Shown here: piece after piece, positions 34,180-43,232 of the stretch
Layout of the letters: the number at the start of each line of letters is the position of its first letter
Position numbering within the stretch: position 1 is the stretch's first letter
Source of the DNA: Caballeronia pedi
Lineage (GTDB): Bacteria; Pseudomonadota; Gammaproteobacteria; Burkholderiales; Burkholderiaceae
Assembly (NCBI RefSeq): GCF_001544915.2
Contig: NZ_FCOE02000023.1
Span: forward strand, 1 to 64,000
DNA: 64,000 nucleotides
Direction: 5' to 3'
Translations under genes and position numbers: made by a program
The notes under the pieces: generated by a model
The model's database searches: none
What the model was told of the DNA's origin: nothing
The model's input: only the letters and a program-made list of their open reading frames with translations

Positions 34180-34876
34180 TGAGCTTGCCGTATAGCGCGC
34201 TCGCGCGCGACAGATGCGCGTGCATCGCGGCAGCTGCCGCGTCGCCGTCGCGCGACGCGATCGCCTCCACGATGCGTTCGTGCTCCGCGAGCGTCAATGA
34301 TTCGGCGCCGGGCGCACGCACCATCGGCCGATAGTATTCGGACGCCCAGTTGAAGATGGATTCGACGATCGACGGATAGATCGGATTGCCCGTGATATGC
34401 GCGATCTCGCGATGAAACGCCATGTCGCAGGCGAGGAATTCGTCGCGATCGTCGACCGCCGCGCGCTGCGCCTCGACCCGCTCGACGAGCCGCGCGATGT
34501 CCTCGTCCGACGCGTTCTCGGCCGCCATGCGCGCCGTGCCGGTTTCGAGAAAGAGCCGCGCCGCTTTCAGATGTTCGAGCATGTCCGGTTGCGTGCGCAG
34601 CAGATGCATCGTGCCGATCGCGATCTGCGCGATGAGGCTCTGCGCCGTCGGCACGACCACGCGCGCGCGCTCGCCATGCGCGATCTCGACGATGCCGGAG
34701 CGCTCCAGCGTCTGCAAGGCTTCGCGGATCGCGGGGCGTCCCACGCCATAGGCTTCCATCAACTCGCGCTCGGACGGAAGCTGCGCGCCGGGCGCGATTT
34801 CGCCCGAGCGGATGCGCTCCATCAACCGGTCCAGTACGTCCTGATACAGCTTGCGCCGCTGAATGATGTCCGCCAT
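34169..34876 (-). CDS. GntR/FCD transcriptional regulator of the apionate cluster
   Basis: A 235-residue regulator. The GntR winged helix (residues 8-75) reads LPSERELMEAYGVGRPAIREALQTLERSGIVEI; an FCD effector domain (about 95-220) follows with conserved Asp and His residues (ACDMAFHREIAHITGNP). It is the last gene of the minus-strand cluster, 40 nt after oiaK, and probably controls it in response to an intermediate. Its 3' end overlaps the LysR gene by 11 nt. Confidence 0.87.
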   Translation of the reverse strand: MADIIQRRKLYQDVLDRLMERIRSGEIAPGAQLPSERELMEAYGVGRPAIREALQTLERSGIVEIAHGERARVVVPTAQSLIAQIAIGTMHLLRTQPDMLEHLKAARLFLETGTARMAAENASDEDIARLVERVEAQRAAVDDRDEFLACDMAFHREIAHITGNPIYPSIVESIFNWASEYYRPMVRAPGAESLTLAEHERIVEAIASRDGDAAAAAMHAHLSRASALYGKLITS

Positions 34877-34916
34877 CGGAATTGCCCGTCTTCGATGATT
34901 CTTCGCGCCGACCTTA

Positions 34917-36296
34917 TCACGAAGAAGCCGCTCGGGAAGCGCCGTCGCGCACGTTGCCGAAGAAAGACACGCCGCCGATCTGCCCGCCTTTCAGCACGAT
35001 TTCGAGGCCGTCGCGGGCGGGATCGTCGGACCATGCGCGGCACAGCGGCGCGCCCGGCGCCATGCCCGCCGCGACGCTCAATGCGCTGATGCCCAGCGTG
35101 CTCGCCACTTCGCCCGAGCTGTCGCCGCCCGCAACGACGACGCGCCGCACCGGCGCGCGATCGAGCAAACGGCGCATGACGTCGGCGAGCGTTTCGCCGA
35201 CGCGGCGCGCGGCTTCGGCGCGGCTCAGGCCGGCGTCCGATGCGATGTCGTCGAAAGTGAGCACGGCGGGATCGTCGGGGCCTTCGGCGCTGAACACGAG
35301 CGGGCTGCGACCTTCGCTCACGGCTTGCACTGCGACGCCGACCACGCGTTCGATCTCGGCTTCGCGCGAACGCGCATCGAGCGCGCGGCGCAGTTCAAGC
35401 CGCTCGACGCGAAAGCCGTGGTCGCGCGCCCAGCTAATCTGTCCCGCCGTCACCGGCGAGCAGCTTCCGCTGACGGCGGCGATCACATCGACGGCGGATG
35501 CGTCCGGCAGTCCGGGCGTCTGCGGCACGAGGCCTTGCGAGCGCCAGTGCGCCGCGAGCGCATATTGCAAGCCCGACGACGACGCCGTGAACACGCCCTC
35601 GCCGCGCCCTTCCCAGACGAGCTTGCCAGCGGCAGCAAGCGTCTCCTCGTCGAGCACGTCGATCATGACGACGGGCGCGTCGTCGTTCGTCAGCGCGTTC
35701 AGGCGTGCGCCGGCATCGGGCGAACGCAGCCGCACGAAATCGATCAGTTCGATGCGCCGCTGCGTTTGCTGCCGCAAATGCACGCGCAAGTCCGCTTCGT
35801 TCATCGGCGTGACCGGATGGCGCGACATCGTCGGATGACGGTCGAGACGGAAGCCTTCGCCGTCGACCGCCGCGAACAGATTGCCGAACGCCTGATAGCG
35901 CTTCAGACGCGGCGCGCCGACGATCATCGGCGACCACTTGCCGCGCATCCGCGTGACGCCGATATCGATCGCGCGGCCGATCGAGCCGGTGTGCGGCGAT
36001 GAATCGAAAGTCGAACACACCTTGTATTGCAGAATCGGCGCGCCCAGTGCCGCGAGGCTCGCGAAAGCGCGCGGCAGTTCGTCGTCCATCCATTGCGGGC
36101 TGCGCCCGCGCGACGATCCCGCCAGCCCGACGCATCGCACATCGGGAAAGCGCGCGAGCAGCTCTGGCGTCGGCGCTTGCAGACAGAGCAGCGTCGGGAC
36201 GCCGGCGGCGCTCAGCGCTTCCATCGCGTCGGTGGAACCCGTGAAGTCGTCGCCGTAGTACGCGAGCAGCAGGCCAGCGGGCCATTGCGTGCTCAT
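34917..36296 (-). CDS. oiaK: 3-oxo-isoapionate kinase (DUF1537/four-carbon acid sugar kinase family)
   Basis: A 459-residue kinase of the DUF1537 family, with the N-terminal substrate domain motif YYGDDFTGSTDAMEAL and a C-terminal nucleotide-binding domain (VVAGGDSSGEVASTLGI, GAPLCRAWSDDPARDGLEIVLKGGQIG). In the D-apionate route this kinase makes 3-oxo-isoapionate 4-phosphate. ATG 36296 overlaps the stop of the RuBisCO-like gene (ATGA), so the two are tightly coupled. DUF1537 kinases act on several acid sugars; the oiaX and apnO neighbours make this specificity the best fit. Confidence 0.82.
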   Translation of the reverse strand: MSTQWPAGLLLAYYGDDFTGSTDAMEALSAAGVPTLLCLQAPTPELLARFPDVRCVGLAGSSRGRSPQWMDDELPRAFASLAALGAPILQYKVCSTFDSSPHTGSIGRAIDIGVTRMRGKWSPMIVGAPRLKRYQAFGNLFAAVDGEGFRLDRHPTMSRHPVTPMNEADLRVHLRQQTQRRIELIDFVRLRSPDAGARLNALTNDDAPVVMIDVLDEETLAAAGKLVWEGRGEGVFTASSSGLQYALAAHWRSQGLVPQTPGLPDASAVDVIAAVSGSCSPVTAGQISWARDHGFRVERLELRRALDARSREAEIERVVGVAVQAVSEGRSPLVFSAEGPDDPAVLTFDDIASDAGLSRAEAARRVGETLADVMRRLLDRAPVRRVVVAGGDSSGEVASTLGISALSVAAGMAPGAPLCRAWSDDPARDGLEIVLKGGQIGGVSFFGNVRDGASRAASS

Positions 36297-37543
36297 TTCC
36301 AGAACTCCAGTGCGGTCTTCAATGCCGGATTGCGTTCGGCATGACGCGCGAGCGGCACGCCTTCGATCGCCGCGACCCACGCCTCGCGCAACGCCTCGAC
36401 GCCCGCCGCCACGCCGCCCGGATGACCGAAGATGCCGCCGCCCGCCGTGTGGATCAAATCCGCGCAGCCGATCGCGGCATACGTATCCGCCGCCTGCAAA
36501 CCGGTCTGGCCCGAACTGAACACGGGCATCGCGGTCAGCGGCGCTTCGTCCATCACCGGCGACAGGACCGCGCGCGCCGCCGCGATGACGCTTTCATCGG
36601 ACTCGCTGAACTTGTTGCGCAAGCCATTCACGTGCAGATGGTCCGCGCCCGCGAGACGCCACAGCATCTGCCACGGCGCGTAGTCCCAGCCGAGCGCTTC
36701 GGCGCGCGTCAGATAGCCCCAGCCCGCGCGATGCGCGTGAATCGGCAACTGACTGTGCTTGCGCAACTCGGTCATGCCGACGAGACCGATCGAATTGAGG
36801 ACCGCCATCACGCACGTGCCGCCCTGTTCGAGCACGAGATCGTGACGACGCCTCATCTGGTCGAGATCGCCGGTCACGTTGAACGCGACCATCACCTTCT
36901 TGCCGGTGCGCTCGGCGTGATCGTTCACGACGCGCATCACCGCGCGCACGCGTTCGTCGAACGGGCAATGCGAGCCGTCGGCCTGTAGTTCGTCATCCTT
37001 GATGAAATCGATGCCGCCCGCGACCAGCGCCTTCACCTGCTCCGCGGTTTCCTCGGGCGAGAGCCCGACGCTCGGCTTGATGATCGTGCCGATGAGCGGC
37101 CCGTGCGTCACGCCCGACAGCTTGCGCGTGCCTTCGATGCCGAACGCCGGACCCGGATACGCCGCCGCGAACGACGCGGGCAGGCGCAAGCCGGTGAGAC
37201 GCAAGCCCGACACCTGCCGCAGCTCGAACAGATTGCCCGCGATGGTCGACATCAGATTCGGCAGCGACGCGCCGAAGTTTTCGATCGGCCACGACAGTTC
37301 GAGCACGCATTGCGTGTAGCGTGTCGATGCCGCGCCGCCCGGCAGGCTCGGCGTCTCGCTGTGTCCCAGCACGTCGAGCCGTTCGACGCGCGCGCCCGAA
37401 CGCGCCTTCAGCTCGGGCGTCTCGTTGGGCAGCGCGATGAAAGTGCCGCTCGACTGCTCGCCCGCGATCGTCTCGGCGGCAATGCGCGGATCGACGCCGG
37501 TTTCGAGCCAGTAAGTTGCGTGGATGCGTTCGCTCACGGTCAT
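36293..37543 (-). CDS. oiaX: RuBisCO-like protein, 3-oxo-isoapionate-4-phosphate transcarboxylase/hydrolase
   Basis: A 416-residue RuBisCO large-subunit homologue. RuBisCO active-site elements remain: Lys156 in GTIIKPSVGLS, and Lys182, Asp184 and Glu185 in GIDFIKDDELQ (the carbamate Lys and Mg ligands). The second Lys of the RuBisCO KPK motif is Ser here, and loop 6 differs, so CO2 fixation is not expected. Members next to a DUF1537 kinase and ApnO are the OiaX type, which cleaves 3-oxo-isoapionate 4-phosphate to 3-phosphoglycerate and glycolate. The stop overlaps oiaK. The RuBisCO-like fold is certain; the reaction rests on context. Confidence 0.85.
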   Translation of the reverse strand: MTVSERIHATYWLETGVDPRIAAETIAGEQSSGTFIALPNETPELKARSGARVERLDVLGHSETPSLPGGAASTRYTQCVLELSWPIENFGASLPNLMSTIAGNLFELRQVSGLRLTGLRLPASFAAAYPGPAFGIEGTRKLSGVTHGPLIGTIIKPSVGLSPEETAEQVKALVAGGIDFIKDDELQADGSHCPFDERVRAVMRVVNDHAERTGKKVMVAFNVTGDLDQMRRRHDLVLEQGGTCVMAVLNSIGLVGMTELRKHSQLPIHAHRAGWGYLTRAEALGWDYAPWQMLWRLAGADHLHVNGLRNKFSESDESVIAAARAVLSPVMDEAPLTAMPVFSSGQTGLQAADTYAAIGCADLIHTAGGGIFGHPGGVAAGVEALREAWVAAIEGVPLARHAERNPALKTALEFWK

Positions 37544-37552
37544 TCCCTCGTT

Positions 37553-38383
37553 TCAGGTAATACGGCGAATGCTCTCCGCGATCTCCTCGCGGTCGAACAC
37601 GTTCTTCCAGTCGTCGCGCATCAGACGCGGCTTGCCGAACTCGATCGCCTTGTTGCACGCATCGGAGAACGCGCCGGGAATCTCATTGAAGATCACCGCG
37701 CCGAGAATGTTCATGTGGCCGAGCAGAAAGTCGCGCGCGGCCTGTTCGGGCACGCCGCGCTTGATGGTCTCGTCCATCGCCTCGCGCATCACGTAGAGCA
37801 GCGTCGCGCAGATCGTTTCCGACAGACCCGGCTCCAGAATCGCCATCTGATCGACGGTCAGGCGATACGAACGCAGGATCGGCGCATAGATCACCTTCGC
37901 GACGGCCTCGCCGAGATCGAACGCTTCCTCCGGCCCTTGCATCAGCGCGCTGACGATAGACTGCTTCGCGTGCGCGCCGCCGAAGTGGTCGTGCACTGAC
38001 TTTTCGTCGAGGTCGTAGTTGAAGATGATCGGATGGCACGGATGCGCGACGAAGTACGTCAGATCCTTGCGGTCCGGAAGGTGGCCGGCGAACGGCGCGG
38101 CGGCGTCGAGCGTCATGACCATCGTGCCGGGCTTGAGCTTCGGCGCGATCTCGTGCGAGAGCTTGCCGATCAGCGTATCGGGCACGGCGAGGATCACCAC
38201 TTGCGCGCCGTCGAGCGCGGCATCGGCGGACACGCATTCGATGCCGAGTTCATCCTTCAGACGCTTCTGTCCGGCCGCGCCCGGTTCAACGTGCGCGACG
38301 CGATAATCCGACTTCAGCAGATTGCTGGAGAGGCGCACGCCCATCTTGCCGCCAGCTCCGAACAACGCGATCTTTTCCTTCAT
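37553..38383 (-). CDS. apnO: D-apionate oxidoisomerase
   Basis: A 276-residue NAD-dependent enzyme. It has an N-terminal Rossmann site (ALFGAGGKMGVRLS) and a C-terminal helical domain like 6-phosphogluconate dehydrogenase or ketol-acid reductoisomerase relatives (VAHPCHPIIFNYD, then DQMAILEPGLSETICATLLYVMREAMDE). Enzymes of this type beside oiaK and oiaX oxidise and rearrange D-apionate to 3-oxo-isoapionate. It lies 9 nt upstream of oiaX. No apiose dehydrogenase or lactonase is seen in the window, so upstream steps are elsewhere or apionate itself is imported. Confidence 0.8.
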   Translation of the reverse strand: MKEKIALFGAGGKMGVRLSSNLLKSDYRVAHVEPGAAGQKRLKDELGIECVSADAALDGAQVVILAVPDTLIGKLSHEIAPKLKPGTMVMTLDAAAPFAGHLPDRKDLTYFVAHPCHPIIFNYDLDEKSVHDHFGGAHAKQSIVSALMQGPEEAFDLGEAVAKVIYAPILRSYRLTVDQMAILEPGLSETICATLLYVMREAMDETIKRGVPEQAARDFLLGHMNILGAVIFNEIPGAFSDACNKAIEFGKPRLMRDDWKNVFDREEIAESIRRIT

Positions 38384-38402
38384 GTCGATATCTCCAATGT
38401 GT

Positions 38403-39746
38403 TTAGTGTGCGTTAGCGGCGACCGCTTCCGGCGTCCGCTCCTGGCTCGTGCGTCCGATGGCGAAAGCCAGCGCGGCGGACATGAGCATCATGGCGCCGA
38501 CGATCAGCATCGGCAGTTGGTATGAGCCGGTCGCGTCCTTCGCCATGCCGGTGATGTACGGCGCGACGAAGCCAGCGAGATTGCCCACGGTGTTGATGAG
38601 CGCGATGCCCGCCGCGGCGGCTGCGCCCGACAGGAAGCGCGCGGGCAGCGCCCAGAAGTTCGGCAGCGCGGAGAAGATCGCGCAGGCCGTCACGGTGATT
38701 ACGGCGATGGTCGCGGCGGGCGAGTTCATCTGCATGGCGAGCGGCACGCTCAACGCGCCGACGAGCGCCGGCACGCCGATATGCCACGAGCGCACGCCGC
38801 GTTTGGTCGCGTCACGACTCCACAGGAACAGCGCGAACGCGGCGGGCAGATACGGAACCGCCGTGATCAGGCCTTTCTGGAACACGTTGAAGTGCGTGCC
38901 GAAGCGCGCCTCGAAACCGCCGATGATGGTCGGCAGGAAGAACGCCAGCGCGTAGAGACCGTAGATCAGGCCGAAGTACATCAGCGCGAACAGCCACACG
39001 CGTCCGCTCATCAGCGCGGCCATCGGACTGCCGTGGCCCTTGGCCGATGCGCCCTTCGCGCGCTCTTCCTCGTCCAGACGCGTGACGAGCCAGTCGCGCT
39101 CGGCGGTCGTGAGCCACTTCGCGTCGGCGGGTTTGTCGGTCAGATAGAACCACGCGATCACGCCGACGAGAATCGCCGGAATCGCGACGCCGAAGAACAT
39201 GATGCGCCAGCCGGCGAGATCGAACAGCCCGTTGGCCTGGATCAGCAGCGCGGCGAGCGGCGCGCCGATGACGATCGTGAGCGGCTGAGCGAGATAGAAC
39301 AGCGCGAGGATATGGCTGCGATGCTTCGCCGGCACCCACATGCTGAGGAACAGGATCGCGCCGGGAAAGAAACCCGCTTCAGCGACGCCCAGCAGAAAGC
39401 GCAGGGTATAAAGCCCGTTGATGCTGCTGACCCATGTGAACAGCAGCGCGACGACGCCCCACGTGACCATGATGCGCGCGAGCCAGCGGCGCGCGCCGAA
39501 CTTGTGTAGCGCGAGATTGCTGGGAATCTCCAGCACGATATAGCCGATGAAGAACACGCCCGCCGCGAATCCGAATTGCGCGGCGGTGAGACCGAGATCC
39601 TTGGTCATCCCGTTCGGGCCGGCGAAGGAAATCGCGGTCCGGTCGAGAAAGTTGATGAAGAACATCAGTGCGACGAACGGCACGAGCCGCCACGACACTT
39701 TTCTGATCGCCGATTGCTCGACGGACTGCGTTTCTGCAACGTTCAT
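38403..39746 (-). CDS. MFS transporter, anion:cation symporter type, probable apionate importer
   Basis: A 447-residue carrier with 12 predicted membrane helices. The ACS-family markers are FINFLDRTAISFAGPNGMTKDLGLTAAQFG near the N-terminus and GVAEAGFFPGAILFLSMWVPAKHR after helix 4. ACS members import acid sugars such as galactonate, glucarate and tartrate. It is the first gene of the minus-strand cluster, 19 nt before apnO, so D-apionate or a related acid is the likely cargo. Confidence 0.87.
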   Translation of the reverse strand: MNVAETQSVEQSAIRKVSWRLVPFVALMFFINFLDRTAISFAGPNGMTKDLGLTAAQFGFAAGVFFIGYIVLEIPSNLALHKFGARRWLARIMVTWGVVALLFTWVSSINGLYTLRFLLGVAEAGFFPGAILFLSMWVPAKHRSHILALFYLAQPLTIVIGAPLAALLIQANGLFDLAGWRIMFFGVAIPAILVGVIAWFYLTDKPADAKWLTTAERDWLVTRLDEEERAKGASAKGHGSPMAALMSGRVWLFALMYFGLIYGLYALAFFLPTIIGGFEARFGTHFNVFQKGLITAVPYLPAAFALFLWSRDATKRGVRSWHIGVPALVGALSVPLAMQMNSPAATIAVITVTACAIFSALPNFWALPARFLSGAAAAAGIALINTVGNLAGFVAPYITGMAKDATGSYQLPMLIVGAMMLMSAALAFAIGRTSQERTPEAVAANAH

Positions 39747-39772
39747 GTCTCCTCCAGACGTAGCGCACGAGT

Positions 39773-39801
39773 GTGGTCAACTGGTGTGATGAGTAGACCA
39801 C
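39773..39801. promoter_or_regulatory. Candidate operator upstream of the apionate cluster
   Basis: GTGGTCAAC (39773-39781) and GTAGACCAC (39793-39801) are inverted half-sites matching at 8 of 9 positions. They lie 27 nt before the MFS gene start, where a repressor would act. The TGGTC core resembles FadR/GntR half-sites, so the cluster's own GntR protein is the natural candidate, though the spacing is wider than usual. Confidence 0.5.
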
Positions 39802-39934
39802 TGCTGGAGGGGTGGAAATATAGGTGGAAACGCCGAAGTTATATGATTTTTTCTCACACCCGCCCTACGATTAATCACCGCAAGGCGCTATTTATAGGAC
39901 TTTTGAATGATTAAATCTCACAGACGAAACGAGG

Positions 39935-41152
39935 CTACCCACCCAGCCTGAACTCAGCGGCCTCCCGCGTAACGCCTTCGCATTCCGACGAAAAACTCAT
40001 CCACATTTCGCCGAAATCCCGCTCAAGAAGCTTGCAGTGAATCTGATAGAGCATCGAATTGCGTAGCCGCTGCATGTCCCGCTCATCGTAGGAGCACAGC
40101 AAGCTATGCAATTTCACCTCGATGTCCCGATACGCCTGCGCATCGGGGCAGGCGTCGACTTTCATGGCGATGAAATCGCCCGGATACGCATCGATGAATT
40201 CCGCGACATCCGGATAGTGTTTCCGATCGTCGAATCGGAACACGTTGTCCAGTTCATTGAAGAAGTGATATTCGACGAACGGATGGTCATACGTGTTGTA
40301 CTTCCATCGGCCGGGCTCGATCCCGAAGCACACGCACAGCATTCTTCCGGCGATCTCGTGTGTGTCGCCGTCCTTGAGTTCCTCGATCAGCTTCTCGCGA
40401 AAGCCATTCCGATAACCGAGCGTGACCAGATTCGCATGTTCGAGCTCGCGTGCGATTTCTGTCGGGAATTCGTTGGCCTGTTGTTCGTCGAGCCGTTTCG
40501 CTTCCAGAAGGTCCTGCAACGCTTCGAAATGCCTGATTCGCTTGCCGAAAAGATTCGCCCGGTTGATGTACGGCGCCGGATTCGCGCTTGCCTCGATGGA
40601 ACGCGTGTAGCAATCGATCGCTTCCGTGGATCTGAATTGCAGCGCATGGCGCATTCCCTGTTCGAAGAGCGCCTTGCCTTTTTCATGTGCAGCGTCGTGA
40701 TCGCCCTTTTCTTCGCGTGCATCGTTCGCTGCGTGCAGGTGCGCGCGCGCGAAATCTTTCGTGAAATCGGCGGCGCCCACGATCTGCGCGGAACGGCTGA
40801 AGCCTTCCTTTTCGAAGCTGGCGGCGGCGGTCATCACCGCGTTGGCCACGTTCTGCTGCGAAAACCACGCCTTCGCCTGTTCCGCCGACATGCCCGCATC
40901 GACGGCCGCCCTGGTCGTCTCGACCACGAGTTGCTTTTGAAACGCCGGGTTGAGAATCGATGTCGGCAGCGTGGCGCTGCCCGCGCGCGCGGCTGCGTGA
41001 GCACTGGCTTGCGCGTCCAGATAAGCGGCGCGCGTTTTGGCCGCCTTGCCTCGCAGATAACCGCGACCGAGAAGAATGGCGACCCAGGCGATCAGGGACA
41101 GGCCGGTCGTCGGCCAGGCGAGGAACAAGGCCACGAGAAAAAGCAACGCCAT
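39935..41152 (-). CDS. Hypothetical membrane-anchored protein with TPR-like region
   Basis: A 405-residue protein that I cannot assign. It begins with a hydrophobic stretch (residues 2-34, probably one or two helices), then an Ala-rich helical region, then a TPR-like part (KGKALFEQGMRHALQFRSTEAIDCYTRSIEA, then AALQDLLEAKRL-type helices) and a C-terminal Tyr/Phe/His-rich domain (YDHPFVEYHFFNELDNVFRF). The flanking DNA is more AT-rich than the window in general, which hints at a different history. It lies between the apionate cluster and the AspT genes with gaps on both sides and no operon partner. Confidence 0.7.
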   Translation of the reverse strand: MALLFLVALFLAWPTTGLSLIAWVAILLGRGYLRGKAAKTRAAYLDAQASAHAAARAGSATLPTSILNPAFQKQLVVETTRAAVDAGMSAEQAKAWFSQQNVANAVMTAAASFEKEGFSRSAQIVGAADFTKDFARAHLHAANDAREEKGDHDAAHEKGKALFEQGMRHALQFRSTEAIDCYTRSIEASANPAPYINRANLFGKRIRHFEALQDLLEAKRLDEQQANEFPTEIARELEHANLVTLGYRNGFREKLIEELKDGDTHEIAGRMLCVCFGIEPGRWKYNTYDHPFVEYHFFNELDNVFRFDDRKHYPDVAEFIDAYPGDFIAMKVDACPDAQAYRDIEVKLHSLLCSYDERDMQRLRNSMLYQIHCKLLERDFGEMWMSFSSECEGVTREAAEFRLGG

Positions 41153-41443
41153 GAAAGAGCGAACTCCATTTGCAAATATCCGTAGACGTCGATATCGGCA
41201 TGTCAGCGGATAGCTTTAGGTTTTTTCACAGCGCCTTGCTTTATCGGCTATCGCGAAGGCCGCTTTCATAGATTTAATCGAATGCCTGCAATGTATATTT
41301 AGATTATCGGTACCAAGGACGACGTTTCTGAAATTGCCTCGCCAAGGCTCCACGCGTGTCTGAATCAGGAAAGGCAGTTGGAATTATTCATTTGGTATCC
41401 GAAAGCAATTCATACGAACAAACGCAATTTCCGGGATGCGTAG
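41153..41443. other. AT-rich intergenic region between hypothetical gene and first aspT
   Basis: About 290 nt without a supportable gene. Stretches such as TGTATATTTAGATTATC are much richer in A+T than the surroundings. It must hold the divergent promoters of the hypothetical gene and the aspT operon; I see no clear operator or terminator. Confidence 0.45.
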
Positions 41444-43132
41444 ATGATTGCTGAATTGCTCAGGTCTCAGCCGGAAATTGCGTTGTTCGCAAGTCTTGCA
41501 CTCGGATATCTGATTGGTTCTCTCAAAATCGGCCCAATCCAGCTGGGCGGCGTGTGCGGCACGCTGATCGTTTCGCTGCTGCTCGGTCAAACGGGCGCGC
41601 GCCTGTCGCCCGACCTCAAGAACGTCGCGTTCGCGCTCTTCATCTTCGCGCTCGGTTTCACGGGCGGCCCGCAGTTCTTCGCCAATGTCGGGCGCGGCTG
41701 GCGCTATGGGGTTCTGTCGATCGTCGAGATCGTCTCGGTGCTCATTCTCGTGATGCTCGCCGTCGCGCTGCTGCATCTCGATCCCGGCACGGCGGCTGGG
41801 CTGCTGGCGGGCGCGGCGACCGAATCGGCCGTGATCGGCACGGCGTCGGAAGCCGTCGCGAAGCTCGGCTTGCCCGATGCCGACACGCTGCGCCTGCAGG
41901 CGAACATCGTCACCGCGTACAGCGTCAGCTATCTGTTTGGGCTTATCACCATCGTGCTCTTCACGAGTCAGTTCGCAGCGCTCCTGTTGCGTGTGAATCT
42001 GCGCGAGGAAGCCGAGCGCGTATGGCGCAAGCTCGGCGGCGGCGATTCGCTGGGCGAAGGCGAGCGGCTCGCCGCGCCCGCGCTCGTGGGACGCGCGTTT
42101 CGCGTCGGGCGGGCGGCGGGCGTCACGGTCAGCGGGTTCGAGGCGCAATACGGCCACAGCCTGACCGTCGAGCAGATCGAGCGTGGCGGCGCGCCGCTTG
42201 CCGTCGCGCCCGGCGTGATGCTCGCGGCGGACGATCTCGTGCTGATCGGCGGGCGGCGCGAGGCGCTGATCGAAGCCGCGCCGTCGCTCGGTGAAGAGGT
42301 CGCGTCGGGCCACCATTTTTCGACAGCGCTCGCCGAGATGGTCGACGTCGTGCTCACGCGCAAGGACGCCCACGGCGCGACGATCCGCCAGTTGCGCGAG
42401 CGCGCCGACCCCGAGCAGGGACGCGGCATCTACATCGCGGCCGTGACGCGGCTGGAGAACCGCGTGCCCGCGCTGCCCGGCACCGTGCTCAATCGCGGCG
42501 ACGTGCTGACGCTGGTCGGCGCGAAGGCCGACGTGCTGCGCGGCGCGCAGCGGCTCGGCTACCTGCTGCCGGCCACCTTGAAGACCGACTTCGTGTATCT
42601 CGGCCTGGGCGTGCTGGTCGGCATGGCGATCGGCCGGCTGTCGGGCACGTTCGGCGGCGTCACGCTCGCGCTCGGCACGGGCGGCGGATGTCTGCTGTCC
42701 GGACTGCTGTTCGGGTGGGTCCGCTCGTTCCATCCGATCGTCGGCTCGCTGCCGCCGGCGGCGGCGCAAATTCTCAAGGACTTCGGGCTCGCGACCTTCA
42801 TCGCGGCTGTCGGCCTGTCGGCGGGGCCGGATGCGATCAAGCTCGTGCATCAGTACGGCCTTGCGCTGCCTGTCGCCGGAATTCTCCTGGTGCTGGTGCC
42901 GGGCCTGTTGTCACTGTGGATCGGCCGGATGTTCCTGAAACTCGATCCGCCGATGCTGCTCGGCGCAATCGCCGGCCAGCAGTGCAGCACGCCCGCGATC
43001 AGCGCGCTCGTCGGGGTGACGGGCAATTCGACGCCCGTCATCGGCTACACGATCACCTACGCGTTGTCGAACATTCTGCTGCCGCTGATGGGGCCCGTGG
43101 TCGTCGGGCTGGCCGCGCACGTTCGTGGCTGA
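41444..43132 (+). CDS. aspT: AspT-type aspartate:alanine antiporter, first copy
   Basis: A 562-residue carrier of the AspT/YidE (AAEx) family. Two membrane halves of about five helices each flank a central cytoplasmic region (about 200-370) with two RCK_C-like modules (ADDLVLIGGRREAL and GDVLTLVGAKADVL). The repeat-half motifs are LGFTGGPQFFANVG and VGLSAGPDAIKLV. AspT exchanges aspartate for alanine, exporting net negative charge balance that builds proton motive force when coupled to aspartate decarboxylation. A second copy and aspD follow. Confidence 0.87.
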   Translation: MIAELLRSQPEIALFASLALGYLIGSLKIGPIQLGGVCGTLIVSLLLGQTGARLSPDLKNVAFALFIFALGFTGGPQFFANVGRGWRYGVLSIVEIVSVLILVMLAVALLHLDPGTAAGLLAGAATESAVIGTASEAVAKLGLPDADTLRLQANIVTAYSVSYLFGLITIVLFTSQFAALLLRVNLREEAERVWRKLGGGDSLGEGERLAAPALVGRAFRVGRAAGVTVSGFEAQYGHSLTVEQIERGGAPLAVAPGVMLAADDLVLIGGRREALIEAAPSLGEEVASGHHFSTALAEMVDVVLTRKDAHGATIRQLRERADPEQGRGIYIAAVTRLENRVPALPGTVLNRGDVLTLVGAKADVLRGAQRLGYLLPATLKTDFVYLGLGVLVGMAIGRLSGTFGGVTLALGTGGGCLLSGLLFGWVRSFHPIVGSLPPAAAQILKDFGLATFIAAVGLSAGPDAIKLVHQYGLALPVAGILLVLVPGLLSLWIGRMFLKLDPPMLLGAIAGQQCSTPAISALVGVTGNSTPVIGYTITYALSNILLPLMGPVVVGLAAHVRG

Positions 43133-43232
43133 AGGCGCCGCATCGCGCACGCAAGAAAACGGGAGGCCAACGAACCAACATCGAATGACTGCGTAAGTCG
43201 GAACCGAATCGCGTTTTCATTGAGAGGGCACG

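Noticed and set aside
36293..37543. The RuBisCO homologue as a true CO2-fixing RuBisCO
   Set aside because: The second Lys of the KPK motif is Ser, loop 6 differs, no small subunit or phosphoribulokinase is near, and the neighbours form an acid-sugar pathway.
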